Assembly (NCBI GenBank): GCA_027494165.1 | Contig: JAOSJM010000001.1 | Span: forward strand, 558,001 to 622,000 | Length of the DNA stretch: 64,000 nucleotides | Source: Acidimicrobiia bacterium | GTDB lineage: Bacteria; Actinomycetota; Acidimicrobiia; IMCC26256; JAOSJM01 | Reading direction: 5' to 3' | The notes under the pieces: model-generated | Told to the model about the DNA's origin: nothing | Databases searched by the model: none | What the model saw: the letters and a program-made list of their open reading frames with translations, nothing else | In this document: positions 9,530 through 18,809 of the stretch, one piece after another | Layout: the number at the start of each line of letters is the position of its first letter | Position numbering within the stretch: the stretch's first letter is position 1 | Program-made: the position numbers and the translations under genes

Positions 9530-10284
9530 GCCTCCTGGTCGCCGACGAGATCACCAAGCGGTTCGCGGGCATCACCGCGCTCGACGCCGTCTCTCTCGAG
9601 GTCGGCGAGGGCGAGGCCGTCGGGCTCATCGGGCCCAACGGGGCCGGCAAGACGACGTTCTTCAACTGCCTGCTCGGCGTGCTCCCACCGGACCGGGGCC
9701 GGGTCACCTTCCGGGGGCGTGACGTGAGCCGCATCCCCGTCTACCGGCGGGCCCGGGCCGGCATCGGCCGGACCTTCCAGCGCATGGAGCTCTTCTCGGG
9801 GATGACGCCCCGCGAGCACCTGCTCGTCGCCGACCGGGTGCGCCGGGGCACGGGCAACCTGCTCAAGGACGTGCTCGGTCGGGGCGGGCCGACCGCCGAG
9901 GAGCACCGCCACGCCCAGGAGGTGCTGGAGCTCGTGGGCCTGGCCGACGTCGCGGACACGCCAGTCGAGGCGCTCCCGATGGGGAACGGGCGCCAGGTCG
10001 AGCTGGCCCGGGCCCTCGTGACCCGCCCGGTGCTGCTCCTGCTCGACGAGCCCTCCTCGGGCCTCGACCGGTACGAGACCGACGCGTTCTGCGAGGTGCT
10101 GGCGACCGTGCAGGCCGAGAGGGGCACGGCCATCCTGCTCGTGGAGCACGACGTCGAGATGGTGCAGCAGGTCGCCTCACGGCTCTACGTGCTCGACTTC
10201 GGGCAGCTCATCGCCTGGGGCCCCACCGAGGACGTCCTGCGCGACGACGACGTGCGGCGCGCCTACCTGGGGGAGACGGTGTGA
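9526..10284 (+). CDS. livG: BCAA ABC transporter ATP-binding protein LivG
   Basis: 252 residues from the GTG at 9526, overlapping the permease stop (GTGA). Walker A is GPNGAGKTT near residue 33, the Q-loop lies in GRTFQRMELFSGMTPREHLL, Walker B is LLLLDEPSSGLD and the switch His is in LLVEHDVEMVQQV. The ABC signature is divergent: LPMGNGRQVELARAL replaces the usual LSxGxQ, as is often seen in LivG proteins. The C-terminal stretch after the switch His is characteristic of LivG rather than LivF. It energises the fused permease together with the next gene. Confidence 0.9.
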   Translation: MSLLVADEITKRFAGITALDAVSLEVGEGEAVGLIGPNGAGKTTFFNCLLGVLPPDRGRVTFRGRDVSRIPVYRRARAGIGRTFQRMELFSGMTPREHLLVADRVRRGTGNLLKDVLGRGGPTAEEHRHAQEVLELVGLADVADTPVEALPMGNGRQVELARALVTRPVLLLLDEPSSGLDRYETDAFCEVLATVQAERGTAILLVEHDVEMVQQVASRLYVLDFGQLIAWGPTEDVLRDDDVRRAYLGETV

Positions 10285-11071
10285 TCCGCCGCCCGCGCCC
10301 TCTCGACGCCCGCCGAGCCGTTGTCGCGCAGACCGCGCCGCTCCTGGAGCTCCGTGACGTCGACGCCGGCTACGGCCCGTTCCGGGCCCTGTTCGGCGTC
10401 TCGTTCTCGGTCGAGCGGGGCCGCTGCCTGGCCATGCTGGGTTCGAACGGGGCGGGGAAGACGACCGTGGCCCGGGTCGCCTCGGGCCTCGTGACGCCCA
10501 CCGCGGGCCGGGTGCTCGTGGAGGGGATCGACGTCACGGGTCGTCCGGCGCACGAGATCGCCCGGCTCGGCGTCCTGCACGCCCCCGAGGGCCGCTCGGT
10601 GTTCGCGTCGCTCACCGTCGAGGAGAACCTGTCGCTCCACTTCCGCCAGGCGCTCGGGCGGGCGTTGGTCGACGAGGCCCTGACCCGGGCCTTCGACCTG
10701 TTCCCGCGCCTGGGAGACCGGAGGACCCAGCTCGCCGGCTCGCTGTCGGGGGTGAGCAGCGGATGCTCTCCCTGGCTCGGGTCCTCGTCGACCCGCCCCG
10801 CCTCCTCATCGCCGACGAGCTCTCGCTCGGCCTGGCGCCGGTCGTCGTCGACGACGTCTACCGGACCCTCGAGACCATCCAGGGCTCGGGGGCGTCGCTG
10901 CTCATCGTCGAGCAGCTCGCCTCGCACGCGCTGCGCCTCGCCGACGACGTCGTGGTGCTGGCCAAGGGCCAGGTGGCCTTCTTCGGGCCGGTGTCGGAGG
11001 TGGGCGACGTGCGCGAGCGCCTGCTCCCGGGGGCCGCGCCGAGCTCCAACGGCGGCCGCGGCCGGACCTGA
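10281..11071 (+). CDS. livF: BCAA ABC transporter ATP-binding protein LivF (one frameshift)
   Basis: The GTG at 10281 overlaps the livG stop by four bases, so the two are translationally coupled. Walker A is GSNGAGKTT near residue 55, and HAPEGRSVFASLTVEENL is the typical LivF Q-loop region. The frame breaks inside the ABC signature near 10750, where the run of five G in TCGGGGGTGAGCAGCGG needs a sixth to read LSGGEQRMLSLARVL. The rest (LLIADELSLGLAP, LLIVEQLASHALRLAD) follows in the next frame to 11071. Corrected length is about 263 residues. Loss of one G in a homopolymer exactly at a catalytic motif argues for a consensus error. It ends the transporter operon. Confidence 0.85.
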
Positions 11072-11129
11072 GCCGGGGCCGGGAGCCCGCGGCGGGCCGG
11101 TGCCGGCTCGCCGCGGGCCCTCCGACCGG

Positions 11130-11717
11130 CTACGGCAGCAGCTCGAGCGACTGGTCGACGATCTCCTCGGAGCAGGGCGTCCCGCCCTGGTCCATGAGGT
11201 CGCAGAACGACGCCAGGCTGAGCATCCACGTCCCGTCCACGAGCACGAAGGTGTTCGCCTGGGCGAGAGGCTGCGCGTCGGGCGGCGGCGGGTCACCGAT
11301 CACGATCCCGTAGGTGACGTCGGCGGCCGTGTGGTCCTCGTTGAACGTGACGTCGACGGTGGCCGGGTCGACCTTCGCCACGATCCCGACGTTCTCGCCC
11401 CGTCCCTGGAGGTACAGGTCCGCGACGAGGTCGGACTCCTGGACCAGAGCCAGCTTGCCCTCGTCGTCGTCGATCGTGGTGTCGATGAAGTACTGCAGGT
11501 TCTCGCTGATCTCGGCCGTGGCGGCGGCCTCGTCGAAGGCCGCCGTCGTGGTCGGAGCCTCGGTGGCCTCGGTGGCCTCGGTGGCCTCGGTCGTGTCGGC
11601 CTGCGCGGTGGTGGCCGTCGAGTCCTCCGCGCCCCCGTCATCGTCGTCGTCGCCGCACGCGGCGATCACCAGGACCAGCGCCACGAGCAGCACCAGCAAT
11701 CGTCTCGACCTCGGCAT
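11130..11717 (-). CDS. Lipoprotein of unknown function
   Basis: 195 residues. A positively charged start, a hydrophobic core and the lipobox VIAACGDDDDD show that it is an exported lipoprotein. A Thr/Ala/Glu-rich spacer with an ATE repeat (about residues 32-60) is followed by a compact domain with two Cys (SFCDLMDQGGTPC) that may form a disulphide. The domain reads like the small ketosteroid-isomerase/DUF4878-type cone folds (TFVLVDGTWMLSLASFC), which is only a suggestion. No enzyme motif is visible. It is convergent with livF. Its promoter carries a perfect 18-bp palindrome at 11744-11761, right after a TAGGAT hexamer, so it is likely repressed by a TetR-type regulator. Confidence 0.8.
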   Translation of the reverse strand: MPRSRRLLVLLVALVLVIAACGDDDDDGGAEDSTATTAQADTTEATEATEATEAPTTTAAFDEAAATAEISENLQYFIDTTIDDDEGKLALVQESDLVADLYLQGRGENVGIVAKVDPATVDVTFNEDHTAADVTYGIVIGDPPPPDAQPLAQANTFVLVDGTWMLSLASFCDLMDQGGTPCSEEIVDQSLELLP

Positions 11718-11743
11718 CGTCTCTCCCCTCCCGGCCGCGCCCC

Positions 11744-11761
11744 CCTGACGCCGGCGTCAGG
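11744..11761 (-). promoter_or_regulatory. Palindromic operator, perfect TGACG-N4-CGTCA (site 1)
   Basis: CCTGACGCCGGCGTCAGG is an 18-bp perfect palindrome. On the minus strand a TAGGAT hexamer lies just upstream, so the site would cover the start of transcription of the lipoprotein at 11130-11717. Its core recurs at the other sites listed in this annotation. Confidence 0.7.
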
Positions 11762-11839
11762 TATCCTAACCGCCCCGGGCCCGCGCGCAACCCGATGGGG
11801 GTCGTGGGGCCGCCCGCGGCCCGGCCGGGACCGTCGGGA

Positions 11840-12628
11840 TCAGCTCGCGCTGGCCGCCCGGGCCAGCCCGACCTCTCCGCCGAAGAGCCCGATGTGGGTG
11901 ACCCGGGCGAGGGTGTCGAGGGCGACGTCGTCGGGGACCCGGACGTGGCCGGCGAGGACGTAGTAGTGGAAGCGCTCGATCATGGCGGCCAGCGCCAGCG
12001 CCGCGATCTGCGGGTCGACGTCGGAGGGTGTCGCGGACCGGATCCGGGCCGCCAGCACGCGCGAGAACTCGGTGAGCACGTCCTGGCCGAGGCGGCCGAA
12101 CGCGCTGTCGCCGATCTCGGCCTCGGTCCAGGCCCGGACCACGGGCCCGAACCGCTCGTAGAGCTCGCCGAACCGTGCCAGCCACTGGCGGAGCCGCAGG
12201 TACCCCTCCTCCCCCGGCCCGACGGGCGGGAGGTCCTCGGCCAGCCCGACCATCTGCTGGGCCACGTCGGCGGCCAGCGCCCGGAAGAGGTCCTCCTTGT
12301 TGGAGAAGTAGAGGTAGAAGGTGCCGTGCGACGTCCTGGCGAGCTTGACGATGTCGTCGACGCGGGCCGCGTGGTAGCCGCGCTCGGAGAAGACCTCGAC
12401 GCCGGCGTCGAGGAGCTTGCGCATGGTGTGGCGGCCCCGGGCCCGCAGCTCGCGCCCCTGGGCCGGGGTGCCGATCCGGGCCTCGGGTCCGTCGGGCGCC
12501 GCGGCGTCGGGCGTGGAGCGATCGCCGGAGCCGGCGGACGCGCCGGCACGCTCGCCCGTCGCCCCGGAGCGCTTCTTCGCCGGCGCGCCGCGGGCGGCCT
12601 TGCGGGGAGTCGCGCTGGACGGAGCCAT
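11840..12628 (-). CDS. TetR family transcriptional regulator with long N-terminal extension
   Basis: 262 residues from the ATG at 12628. The first 65 or so residues are an Ala/Pro/Lys-rich, probably disordered extension. The TetR DNA-binding domain follows, with RHTMRKLLDAGVEVFSERGY and the helix-turn-helix ARVDDIVKLARTSHGTFYLY, then FSNKEDLFRALAADV. The remaining 130 residues are a ligand/dimer domain typical of acyl-CoA-responsive repressors. It is divergent from the SDR at 12772. The intergenic region holds a degenerate copy of the TGACG-N4-CGTCA palindrome (12650-12663), and a perfect copy lies upstream of the lipoprotein just downstream. This makes it a candidate repressor for the sites in this window; that assignment is inferred. 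Confidence 0.88.
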   Translation of the reverse strand: MAPSSATPRKAARGAPAKKRSGATGERAGASAGSGDRSTPDAAAPDGPEARIGTPAQGRELRARGRHTMRKLLDAGVEVFSERGYHAARVDDIVKLARTSHGTFYLYFSNKEDLFRALAADVAQQMVGLAEDLPPVGPGEEGYLRLRQWLARFGELYERFGPVVRAWTEAEIGDSAFGRLGQDVLTEFSRVLAARIRSATPSDVDPQIAALALAAMIERFHYYVLAGHVRVPDDVALDTLARVTHIGLFGGEVGLARAASAS

Positions 12629-12649
12629 TCCGGTCAGGCTAGAACTCTC

Positions 12650-12663
12650 CGACGTCCGTGTCA
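12650..12663 (+). promoter_or_regulatory. Degenerate TGACG-N4-CGTCA site in the TetR/SDR divergent promoter (site 2)
   Basis: CGACGTCCGTGTCA matches the palindrome with two changes, 22 bases upstream of the TetR start. On the minus strand AAATGT precedes it as a possible -10. It would fit autoregulation of the TetR gene, but as a single weak site it could be chance. Confidence 0.4.
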
Positions 12664-12771
12664 CATTTCGCGGGGGTGGCGGGAAGGTCACGGCGGGATC
12701 CTCGAGGCGGTCCGGTGCGCCGCACGCTAGCCGGGCCCCGGAGGCGTGCTCGATCGGAGGGAGGGGGCAGG

Positions 12772-13664
12772 ATGCTGCTCGACGGACGGGTCGCGGTCGT
12801 CACCGGGTCGGGCCGGGGGATCGGGCGGGAGCTGGCCCTCTGCCTCGCCCGCGAGGGGGCGGCGGTCGTGGTGAACGACGTGGGGGCGGACCTCGACGGT
12901 CGCGGCGGCGACGAGGACCCGGCGGCCCAGGTCTGCAAGGAGATCGAGTCCTCCGGCGGGCAGGCCGTCCCCAGCTACGACTCGGTGACCGACTTCGCCG
13001 GGGCGGAGCGGATCGTCGGGACCGCGCTCGACACGTTCGGGAAGCTCGACATCCTCGTCAACAACGCCGGCATCGTGCGCGATCGCACGCTGGTGAAGAT
13101 GACCGAGGAGGACTTCGACGCCGTCATCGCGGTCCACCTCAAGGGGACCTTCAACTGCACCCGTCACGCGGCCCCGGTCATGAAGGAGGCCGGCTACGGC
13201 CGGATCGTGAACATCACCTCCTCGGCGGGGCTGCGGGGCAACTTCGGGCAGACGAACTACGGGGCGGCCAAGGCCGGGATCATGGGCATGACCTTCGTGT
13301 GGGCCCTGGAGCTGGGCCGCTACGGGGTCACGGTGAACGCCCTCGCCCCGGCGGGCGCCACCCGCATGACCGCCGCGCTGTTCGAGCGTTCCGGGACCGA
13401 GCCGCCCCCGCGCAGGACCCCGCCCTCAACGCCCCCATCGTGGCGTTCCTCGCCTCCGAGCGGGCCGGGCACGTCAACGGTCAGATCCTCGGTCGCACCG
13501 ACCACGCGTTCACGCTGTTCCAGCACCCGAAGCAGATCGCGTGGATGTGGCGGGACGGTGGGTGGGACCCGGGCGGCGTGGCCGACCACTTCGACCAGAC
13601 CCTCGGCCAGCACCTCCAGCAGGTCGGGATGGTCATGCCGGCGGGGATGGACCGCCCCTCCTAG
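12772..13664 (+). CDS. Short-chain dehydrogenase/reductase (SDR), one frameshift
   Basis: Starts at the ATG at 12772. The Rossmann motif TGSGRGIGRELAL lies at residues 10-22, then NNAGIVRDR, the catalytic Ser in NITSSAGLRGN and the YGAAKAG Tyr-Lys pair. These are classical SDR residues, so an NAD(P)-dependent alcohol/ketone oxidoreductase is expected. The inserted acidic loop after VVNDVGADLDG is typical of the multifunctional-enzyme/17-beta-HSD4-like branch that acts on 3-hydroxyacyl-CoA. Frame is lost near 13405 and resumes as QDPALNAPIVAFLASERAGHVNGQ to 13664, giving about 298 residues when corrected. It is followed after 18 bases by the TIM-barrel gene. Confidence 0.85.
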
Positions 13665-13682
13665 CCGGCGCGCCGGGGGACC

Positions 13683-14333
13683 GTGTCACCGCCCGCTCGG
13701 CGCTTCCCGCTGGGCGTCGTCGACGTCGTGTTCGCCTCTCGCGCACGCGGAGAGGCGGCGGCGATGGCGCTCGAGCTCGGCTTCGACCACCTCGACGTGG
13801 TCGGCGGCGAGCCCGGCGACCCCGGTGACCTCGTGCTCCCGGTCGGGGATCGGATCGCGTTCCCCGACCCGCGGCCCGGCTGTTCCCACCCGGCCCCACC
13901 GGCGGGTGAGGGGGCCTGGGACCGGGCGGTGGCCGCCTACCGCCGGGCTCCCGGAGCCCGAATGGAGCCGTGGCCGGGCTCGGTGTGCGGCTCCACCGAG
14001 ACCACCCTCGCCATGCTCGAGGAGGTCCCGGGCCTGCGGCTCCTCGTGGACGTGGGCCACGTGGCCGCCTGGGGCGGCGACCCACTCGAGCTGCTGCCCT
14101 GGGCCGATCACGTGCAGCTCCGCCAGGCCGGTCCGGGCCGCCCCCAGGCTCACGCCGATGACGGCACGGTCGACTTCGCGGCGGTGTTCGACCGGCTCGA
14201 GGAGCTGCGGTACCGGGGGAGGTTGAGCGTCGAGTACTTCGACCTCCCCGGCCTGGGCTGGCCGCTCGACGACCCGGTGGCGTACGCGGTGGAGCTGGCC
14301 GAGCACGTCCGCCCGCTCCTCGCGCCGGCCTGA
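13683..14333 (+). CDS. Sugar phosphate isomerase/epimerase-like TIM-barrel protein
   Basis: 216 residues from the GTG at 13683. The chain follows the xylose-isomerase-like (AP endonuclease 2) pattern. ALELGFDHLDVVGG is an early strand, LRLLVDVGHVAAWGGDP is the metal-site strand with Asp and His, DHVQLRQAGPG resembles the usual 'H-x-KD' strand, and RGRLSVEYFDLPG supplies the last conserved Glu. It is somewhat shorter than the usual 250-290 residues. The substrate is unknown. It probably shares a transcript with the SDR, which would suit a two-step modification of a polyol or sugar acid; this is inference. Confidence 0.7.
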   Translation: MSPPARRFPLGVVDVVFASRARGEAAAMALELGFDHLDVVGGEPGDPGDLVLPVGDRIAFPDPRPGCSHPAPPAGEGAWDRAVAAYRRAPGARMEPWPGSVCGSTETTLAMLEEVPGLRLLVDVGHVAAWGGDPLELLPWADHVQLRQAGPGRPQAHADDGTVDFAAVFDRLEELRYRGRLSVEYFDLPGLGWPLDDPVAYAVELAEHVRPLLAPA

Positions 14334-14393
14334 GCAGCCCGGGTCGGTCCGCCCTGTCCGGTCGGAACGGTCGCGACGCGCGCGAGCGCCGGG

Positions 14394-16037
14394 CTACGAG
14401 CCGGTGGCCGCGAGCCGGTCGCGCAGCACGGTCTTGCGGACCTTCCCCATGGCGTTGCGGGGGAGCTCGTCGACGAAGACCAGCTCCTCGGGCACCTTGT
14501 AGCGGGCGAGGTTCGCCGCGCAATGGGTCGCGAGCTCCTCGGCGGAGGCCGTCACGCCGGGCGCGAGCTGCACGAAGGCGACCACCCGCTCGCCCAGCCG
14601 CTCGTCGGGCCGGCCCACCACGGCGCAGGCCGCCACCCGTCCGTCGTCGTGCAGCACCCGCTCGACCTCGGCCGGGTACACGTTCGCCCCGCCGCGCACG
14701 ATCAGGTCGTTGCGCCGGTCCTTCACGAACAGGTGGCCGCGCTCGTCGAGATAGCCGAGGTCGCCGGTGTGGAGGAACCCGTCGCGCAGGGCCTTCGCCG
14801 TCGCCTCGGGCTTGTTCCAGTACCCGAGCATCGTCGTGTAGACCCCGGCCCAGGGTCCCTGCTCGGCCGGGGCGACGCAGATCTCGCCCACCTCGCCGGG
14901 CGGCAGCTCGCGGTCGTCCTCGTCGACCACCAGCATCCGCACCTGGGGCAGGGCCGTGCCCGAGCTCCCCGGCACCTGGGGGCCGTCGGGGTCGGTGTTG
15001 GTGACCGCGGTCGGGGCCTCGGTCAGCCCGTAGCCGAAGGTCACCTCGGTCCCGAAGCGCTCGCGGTACAGGTCGCGGAACGCCTGGGGGCAGTCGGCCG
15101 CGCCCACGCCGGGGCGGGTGAGCGACGCCAGGTCCTCGTCGCGCACCTCGGGGTGGGTGAGGAGGTCGTAGATCATGGCCGGGACGGCCCCGAAGGTCTC
15201 GATGCGCTCCCGGCGGATCCAGTCGGCCATGCCGAGGGCGTCGACCCGGTCCATGGTCACGCAGGTGGCCCCGGCCTGGAAGCACACGAGCGGGGTCAGC
15301 ACGATGAGGTTGAGGATCGTGAGGGGGAGGGCGACGCCCTGCACACCGGCCGACGACCAGTTGCCCCGGGTGCGGGCCACGGCGCCCGGCAGGACGAGGT
15401 TGTGCTGGCTGTGGACCGCCCCCTTCGGGAAGCCGGTGGTCCCGCTGGTGTAGGCGATCGCAGCGGGGGCGAACGGGTCGACCGGCACGTCGGGGCGCCC
15501 CGTGGCCGCCGACGCGAGGAGGGCCGCCCAGTCGGCTCCGGGCTCCCCGGGACGGGCCCCCTCGCTCCCGGCCGGCTCGGCCCGGACGACGTGGCGGAGC
15601 GAGGGCAGCTCCCCGCGGAGCGGCTCGAGCTCGGCGGCGGCGGCGGGCTCGGCGATCAGCACCGAGGCGCCGCCGTCCCGGAGCAGGTAGGCCTTCTCCG
15701 GGGGGGCGAGCGGCTTCGGTACGCCCAGCCAGATGGCGCCCAGGCGCATCACGCCGAGGAAGGCCACGACGATGTCGGGGTGGTTGGGCAGCGACCCGGC
15801 GACGCGGTCGCCGGGGCCCACGCCCAGGCCGGCGAGGGCGTGGGCGGCGCGGTCGGCCGCCTCGTCGAGCTGCGCGTACGTGTAGCGCGAGTACCGGCCG
15901 ACGAGCGCCTCCCGGCCCGGGTGCTCCGCCACGGGCCGGTCGAGGACCTCCACCACGGTCTGGGGCCCACCCGGTATCTCCGGGCGCGCCGGGGACGAGA
16001 GGAGGCCGTGGGCCTCGAGATCGACGGTCGTGCTCAC
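14394..16037 (-). CDS. Acyl-CoA synthetase (AMP-binding, FadD type)
   Basis: 547 residues, starting at the GTG at 16037 behind a GAAGGGGG ribosome site. The ATP-binding P-loop reads AYTSGTTGFPKGAVHS, followed by TFGYGLTEAPTAVTN, the hinge motif TGDLGYLDERGHLFVKDRRND and the C-terminal catalytic Lys in NAMGKVRKTVLRDRL. It converts a carboxylic acid to its acyl-CoA through an acyl-adenylate. Full length, no anomalies. It is convergent with the TIM-barrel gene. The chain-length specificity cannot be read; it resembles medium/long-chain or cyclohexanecarboxylate-type ligases. Confidence 0.9.
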   Translation of the reverse strand: MSTTVDLEAHGLLSSPARPEIPGGPQTVVEVLDRPVAEHPGREALVGRYSRYTYAQLDEAADRAAHALAGLGVGPGDRVAGSLPNHPDIVVAFLGVMRLGAIWLGVPKPLAPPEKAYLLRDGGASVLIAEPAAAAELEPLRGELPSLRHVVRAEPAGSEGARPGEPGADWAALLASAATGRPDVPVDPFAPAAIAYTSGTTGFPKGAVHSQHNLVLPGAVARTRGNWSSAGVQGVALPLTILNLIVLTPLVCFQAGATCVTMDRVDALGMADWIRRERIETFGAVPAMIYDLLTHPEVRDEDLASLTRPGVGAADCPQAFRDLYRERFGTEVTFGYGLTEAPTAVTNTDPDGPQVPGSSGTALPQVRMLVVDEDDRELPPGEVGEICVAPAEQGPWAGVYTTMLGYWNKPEATAKALRDGFLHTGDLGYLDERGHLFVKDRRNDLIVRGGANVYPAEVERVLHDDGRVAACAVVGRPDERLGERVVAFVQLAPGVTASAEELATHCAANLARYKVPEELVFVDELPRNAMGKVRKTVLRDRLAATGS

Positions 16038-16422
16038 GTGAGCCCCCCTTCACGACCAGGCCGGGGCCCTGGCCGGGCACCGCGGCGCTGACATGATCGC
16101 CCAAGGGGCCGGCCGCCGTCGACCGTGGACGGGGCGACGGCAGGGCTCCAGCCCGACCGGTCGCGTGGCGCGCCCATCGGGTCTCGCCGCGCCGATGGCG
16201 ATCGTGACACCGAGGACGGTCGTTCCGTCGAGACGCCGCCAGCGTCCGGGCGCCGGCCGGTGACCGTCTCGGCCACGCGCTCCAGTCGGAGCCAGGTTCT
16301 GGCCGAGGCCGGTCAGGACGCGGGTTCGCGCGGCCTCGGACCGGTCAGAGGTGCGCGCTGCTGCCTGGCGCGGCCGGTGTCGGTGTCCGGGTTCGGGGTC
16401 GGGAGGGGCGGGCCACCGTGGG
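16038..16422. other. Intergenic region of 385 bases with no convincing gene
   Basis: Lies between the acyl-CoA synthetase start and the end of the HNH gene. Short frames exist, but their codon pattern is random and none resembles a known family. The right part is an out-of-frame continuation of the HNH gene. GC-rich short inverted repeats occur near the synthetase start (GGCCGGGGCCCTGGCC at about 16060), nothing more definite. Confidence 0.6.
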
Positions 16423-17580
16423 TCAGGGCGGATCGCGGTCGCCTCGTCCTCCGCGCTCGCCGCGCCGCCGGCTGCGGTTGCGGTCGCGGGTGGTCTTGTC
16501 GTGGTGGTGGGTGGGGCATCGGGCGGCGAGGTTGGCGAGTTGGGTGGGGCCGCCGGCGGCGAGAGGTTCGAGGTGGGTCGATCTCGAGGCCGTCGGTGCG
16601 GTCGCAGCCCGGCTCGCAGCAGCGGGCGCCCAGCACTCCCAGGGCGGTGCGCTGCTCGGCGGTGAGCCCCCGGCGGAAGTGCTTCACCTTGTGGACCTCG
16701 ATGCCGTCGGTGAGGACGCCTTTCACGAACGGGTTCTGGTCCAGCAGCTCTTGGACCCGGGTGACGGGGACGTCCCCGAACCCGTCGACCCGGCAGGTCT
16801 CCCCCTCGACCACCTTTCCTCGCCTCAGCGCGGTCAGCGAGGCGGTCACCGTGATGTGGGGGCGGGCCCTGGCCTCCCCCGAGACCAGGGCGGCGAGAGC
16901 GTCGGCGGCGAAGGCCTCCCGGGGCCGGGTGCGTCCGGTCCGGGAGGCGCCCCGGAAGCGCCGGTCGGTCTCGTGGTCGATCGCCGAGACCACCAGGGCG
17001 CCCTGGTCGGGGGGAGGCGGAACCGGCCGCAGACCATCCCCTCGTCGTCGACCCAGCGGCGAAACGACCGGGCCGCCCGTTGGGCCAGGTAGCGGGCGTG
17101 CTGGTCCGAGGCGGCGAGCATCTGCACGTGGCGGGACTCCTCTCGCAGCTCCCGCAACGACACCTGCCCGGCCGCCGCCACCAGGGCCTGCTCGGCTCCC
17201 GGGTCGGCCTCGGCGGCCCCCGCGACGGCTCCGGCCTGGGCGGCCGACAGCCTCCCGGACACGAACGCGTCGCGGGTCTCGGGCAGACCCTCGACCCGCC
17301 GGGCCACCTCCAGCAGGCCCGACGCGTCACCCACCGAGCTGCCCGACCTCGCGGCCAGCCACTGCGCCGCGGTCGCGTACCCCCACCGGCGGTGCAACCT
17401 CGCGTCCTCGACCCGCCGCGCCGCCCGGGCCCGCGCCGCCACACACGCCCGCTCCAAGCGCGCTACCCAGGACCACCCGGGCCGCCTCCTCGGGCGATGA
17501 CCCCTCCGGATCGAACCCGCCCAGCACCGCCTCGACCTCCCCGGCCAACACCTCGAGCCGTGCGAGCTGCGCGCCCTGCA
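16423..17580 (-). pseudogene. DUF222 / HNH endonuclease domain protein, four frameshifts
   Basis: Read piecewise from the ATG at 17580: QGAQLARLEVLAGEVEAVLG, then RRWGYATAAQWLAARSG and GLLEVARRVEGLPETRDAF with SGRLSAAQAGAVAGAA. This is the DUF222 domain common to actinobacterial '13E12-repeat' proteins. The HNH nuclease follows: CCEPGCDRTDGLEIDH, then LEPLAAGGPTQLANLAARC and HHDKTTRDRN, ending at the TGA at 16423. Frame changes lie near 17465, 17010, 16588 and 16535, and the last two cut the HNH motif. Corrected length is about 385 residues, normal for the group. These genes are multicopy, and their role (mobile or phage-linked nuclease) is unsettled. Confidence 0.78.
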
Positions 17581-17731
17581 TACCCCCATCATCCCCGGGA
17601 GGTATGACACCCATCGTCCCGATCCGGGGGTGCATCGGCAGCTTCTTCCGGGCCGGCGCTCGATTCGACGGCGGCCTGCCCCAGCGCGTGCTCAGGGGCC
17701 GGAGCGGGACCGGCCCACCTGCTCGCGCGCC

Positions 17732-18648
17732 TCAGCGCTCCTCGGCCTCGCCGGTCTCCTCGGCCGTCGCCGGCCCGGGCCACGGCGTGAGGGGGAGCCC
17801 GGGCGTGGGCATCGACTCCCACACCACCACGTGGCCCGGCACGGCGTCGGTGGCCAGGAGCCAGCGGCCCTCGGGGCCGCCGAAGCAGCAGTTCGTGGTG
17901 AGCCCGTCGCCGGGGATCGAGAGGAAGTCGACCTCGGTCCCGTCGGGCTCGAGCACGCGCACGCCGTGCTCGACGGTGGAGGCCACGTAGAAGCGGCCCT
18001 CGACGTCGAGGCAGAAGCCGTCGCCCCCTCCCCGGCCCAGCTCCTCGACGACCCACTCACGCCCACCGTCGGGCAGGAGCCGCTGGAGGCCCTGGCGCTC
18101 CACGACGACCGGGTGCCCGCCGAGGTCGAGGGCGATGCCGTTGCAGTACCAGAAGTCCGACGCGACGACCCGCAGGGTCCCGTCCCTCTCGAGGGCCATC
18201 ACCCGGCCGATCGGCGGCTCGGGGGCGGGAAGGGCCCGGGGTCGGTGAAGAGGACGGTTCCGTCGTGGGCCACGACCAGGTCGTTGGGGGCGTGGAGACC
18301 CTCGTCGACCAGGTAGCGGACCTCGCCCTCGGGGGAGGCGAGCTGGAGGCCCGGCGCCGACGGGCGGTAGGGCGGCGGTCGGTCGAAGAGGCCGGTGGCG
18401 GCGAAGTCGAACCCACCGTTCTGGGTGACGAGGATGCTCCCGTCGGCGGCGAGCGCCGCCCCGTTGGCGCCGCCCCCGGTGTCGGCGATGCGCTCGTGGC
18501 GGTGCTGCTCGGGCCAGACCCGGTGGAGCGAGCCCTCGGCCACGCTCGTGACGACGAGCGTGCCCTCCCCCCACGGCCCGGGCCCGGCCGGGCACCAGAC
18601 CGGCCCCTCGCCGAACGGGATGCCGTCGACCACCACCTCGGCCCGCAC
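17732..18648 (-). CDS. SMP-30/gluconolactonase family protein, one frameshift
   Basis: A six-bladed beta-propeller lactonase. It starts at the GTG at 18648 with AEVVVDGIPFGEGPVWCPA, whose Glu is the first metal ligand. GLHAPNDLVVAHDGTVLFTD supplies the Asn ligand and substrate loop. Frame is lost in a G run near 18228 and resumes with PEPPIGRVMALERDG, SDFWYCNGIALD (second Asn/Asp) and GGGDGFCLDVEGRFYVA. Corrected length is about 305 residues, normal for the family. It would hydrolyse sugar or aldono-lactones using Ca2+ or Zn2+. It is divergent from the selenoprotein operon, so the lactonase may act in the same pathway as the 2-hydroxyacid dehydrogenase there. Confidence 0.82.
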
Positions 18649-18707
18649 GTCGACCCCCTCCGTTCCCGCCGGCGGGAGCGTACCCCCGCGAGACCTGGGC
18701 CACGAGG

Positions 18708-18720
18708 GGACGTCACGTCC
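18708..18720. promoter_or_regulatory. Palindrome GGACGTCACGTCC in the SMP-30/selenoprotein divergent promoter
   Basis: A 13-bp perfect palindrome (6-bp arms, central C) in the 161-base gap between divergent genes, 60 bases upstream of the SMP-30 start and 90 bases upstream of the selenoprotein start. The position suits an operator acting on either or both promoters. Confidence 0.4.
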
Positions 18721-18809
18721 GGGAGCGAGTCGGTACGATCGCCGGGATCGGGGTCGTGCGGCGTGCGCCCCGGTGACGACGAGACGGGTGATCGACGAGG
18801 GGGGAGCCC

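Noticed and set aside
16034..16276. A small 80-codon minus-strand gene between the acyl-CoA synthetase and HNH gene
   Set aside because: No family resemblance, no ribosome site, and composition like noncoding GC-rich DNA.
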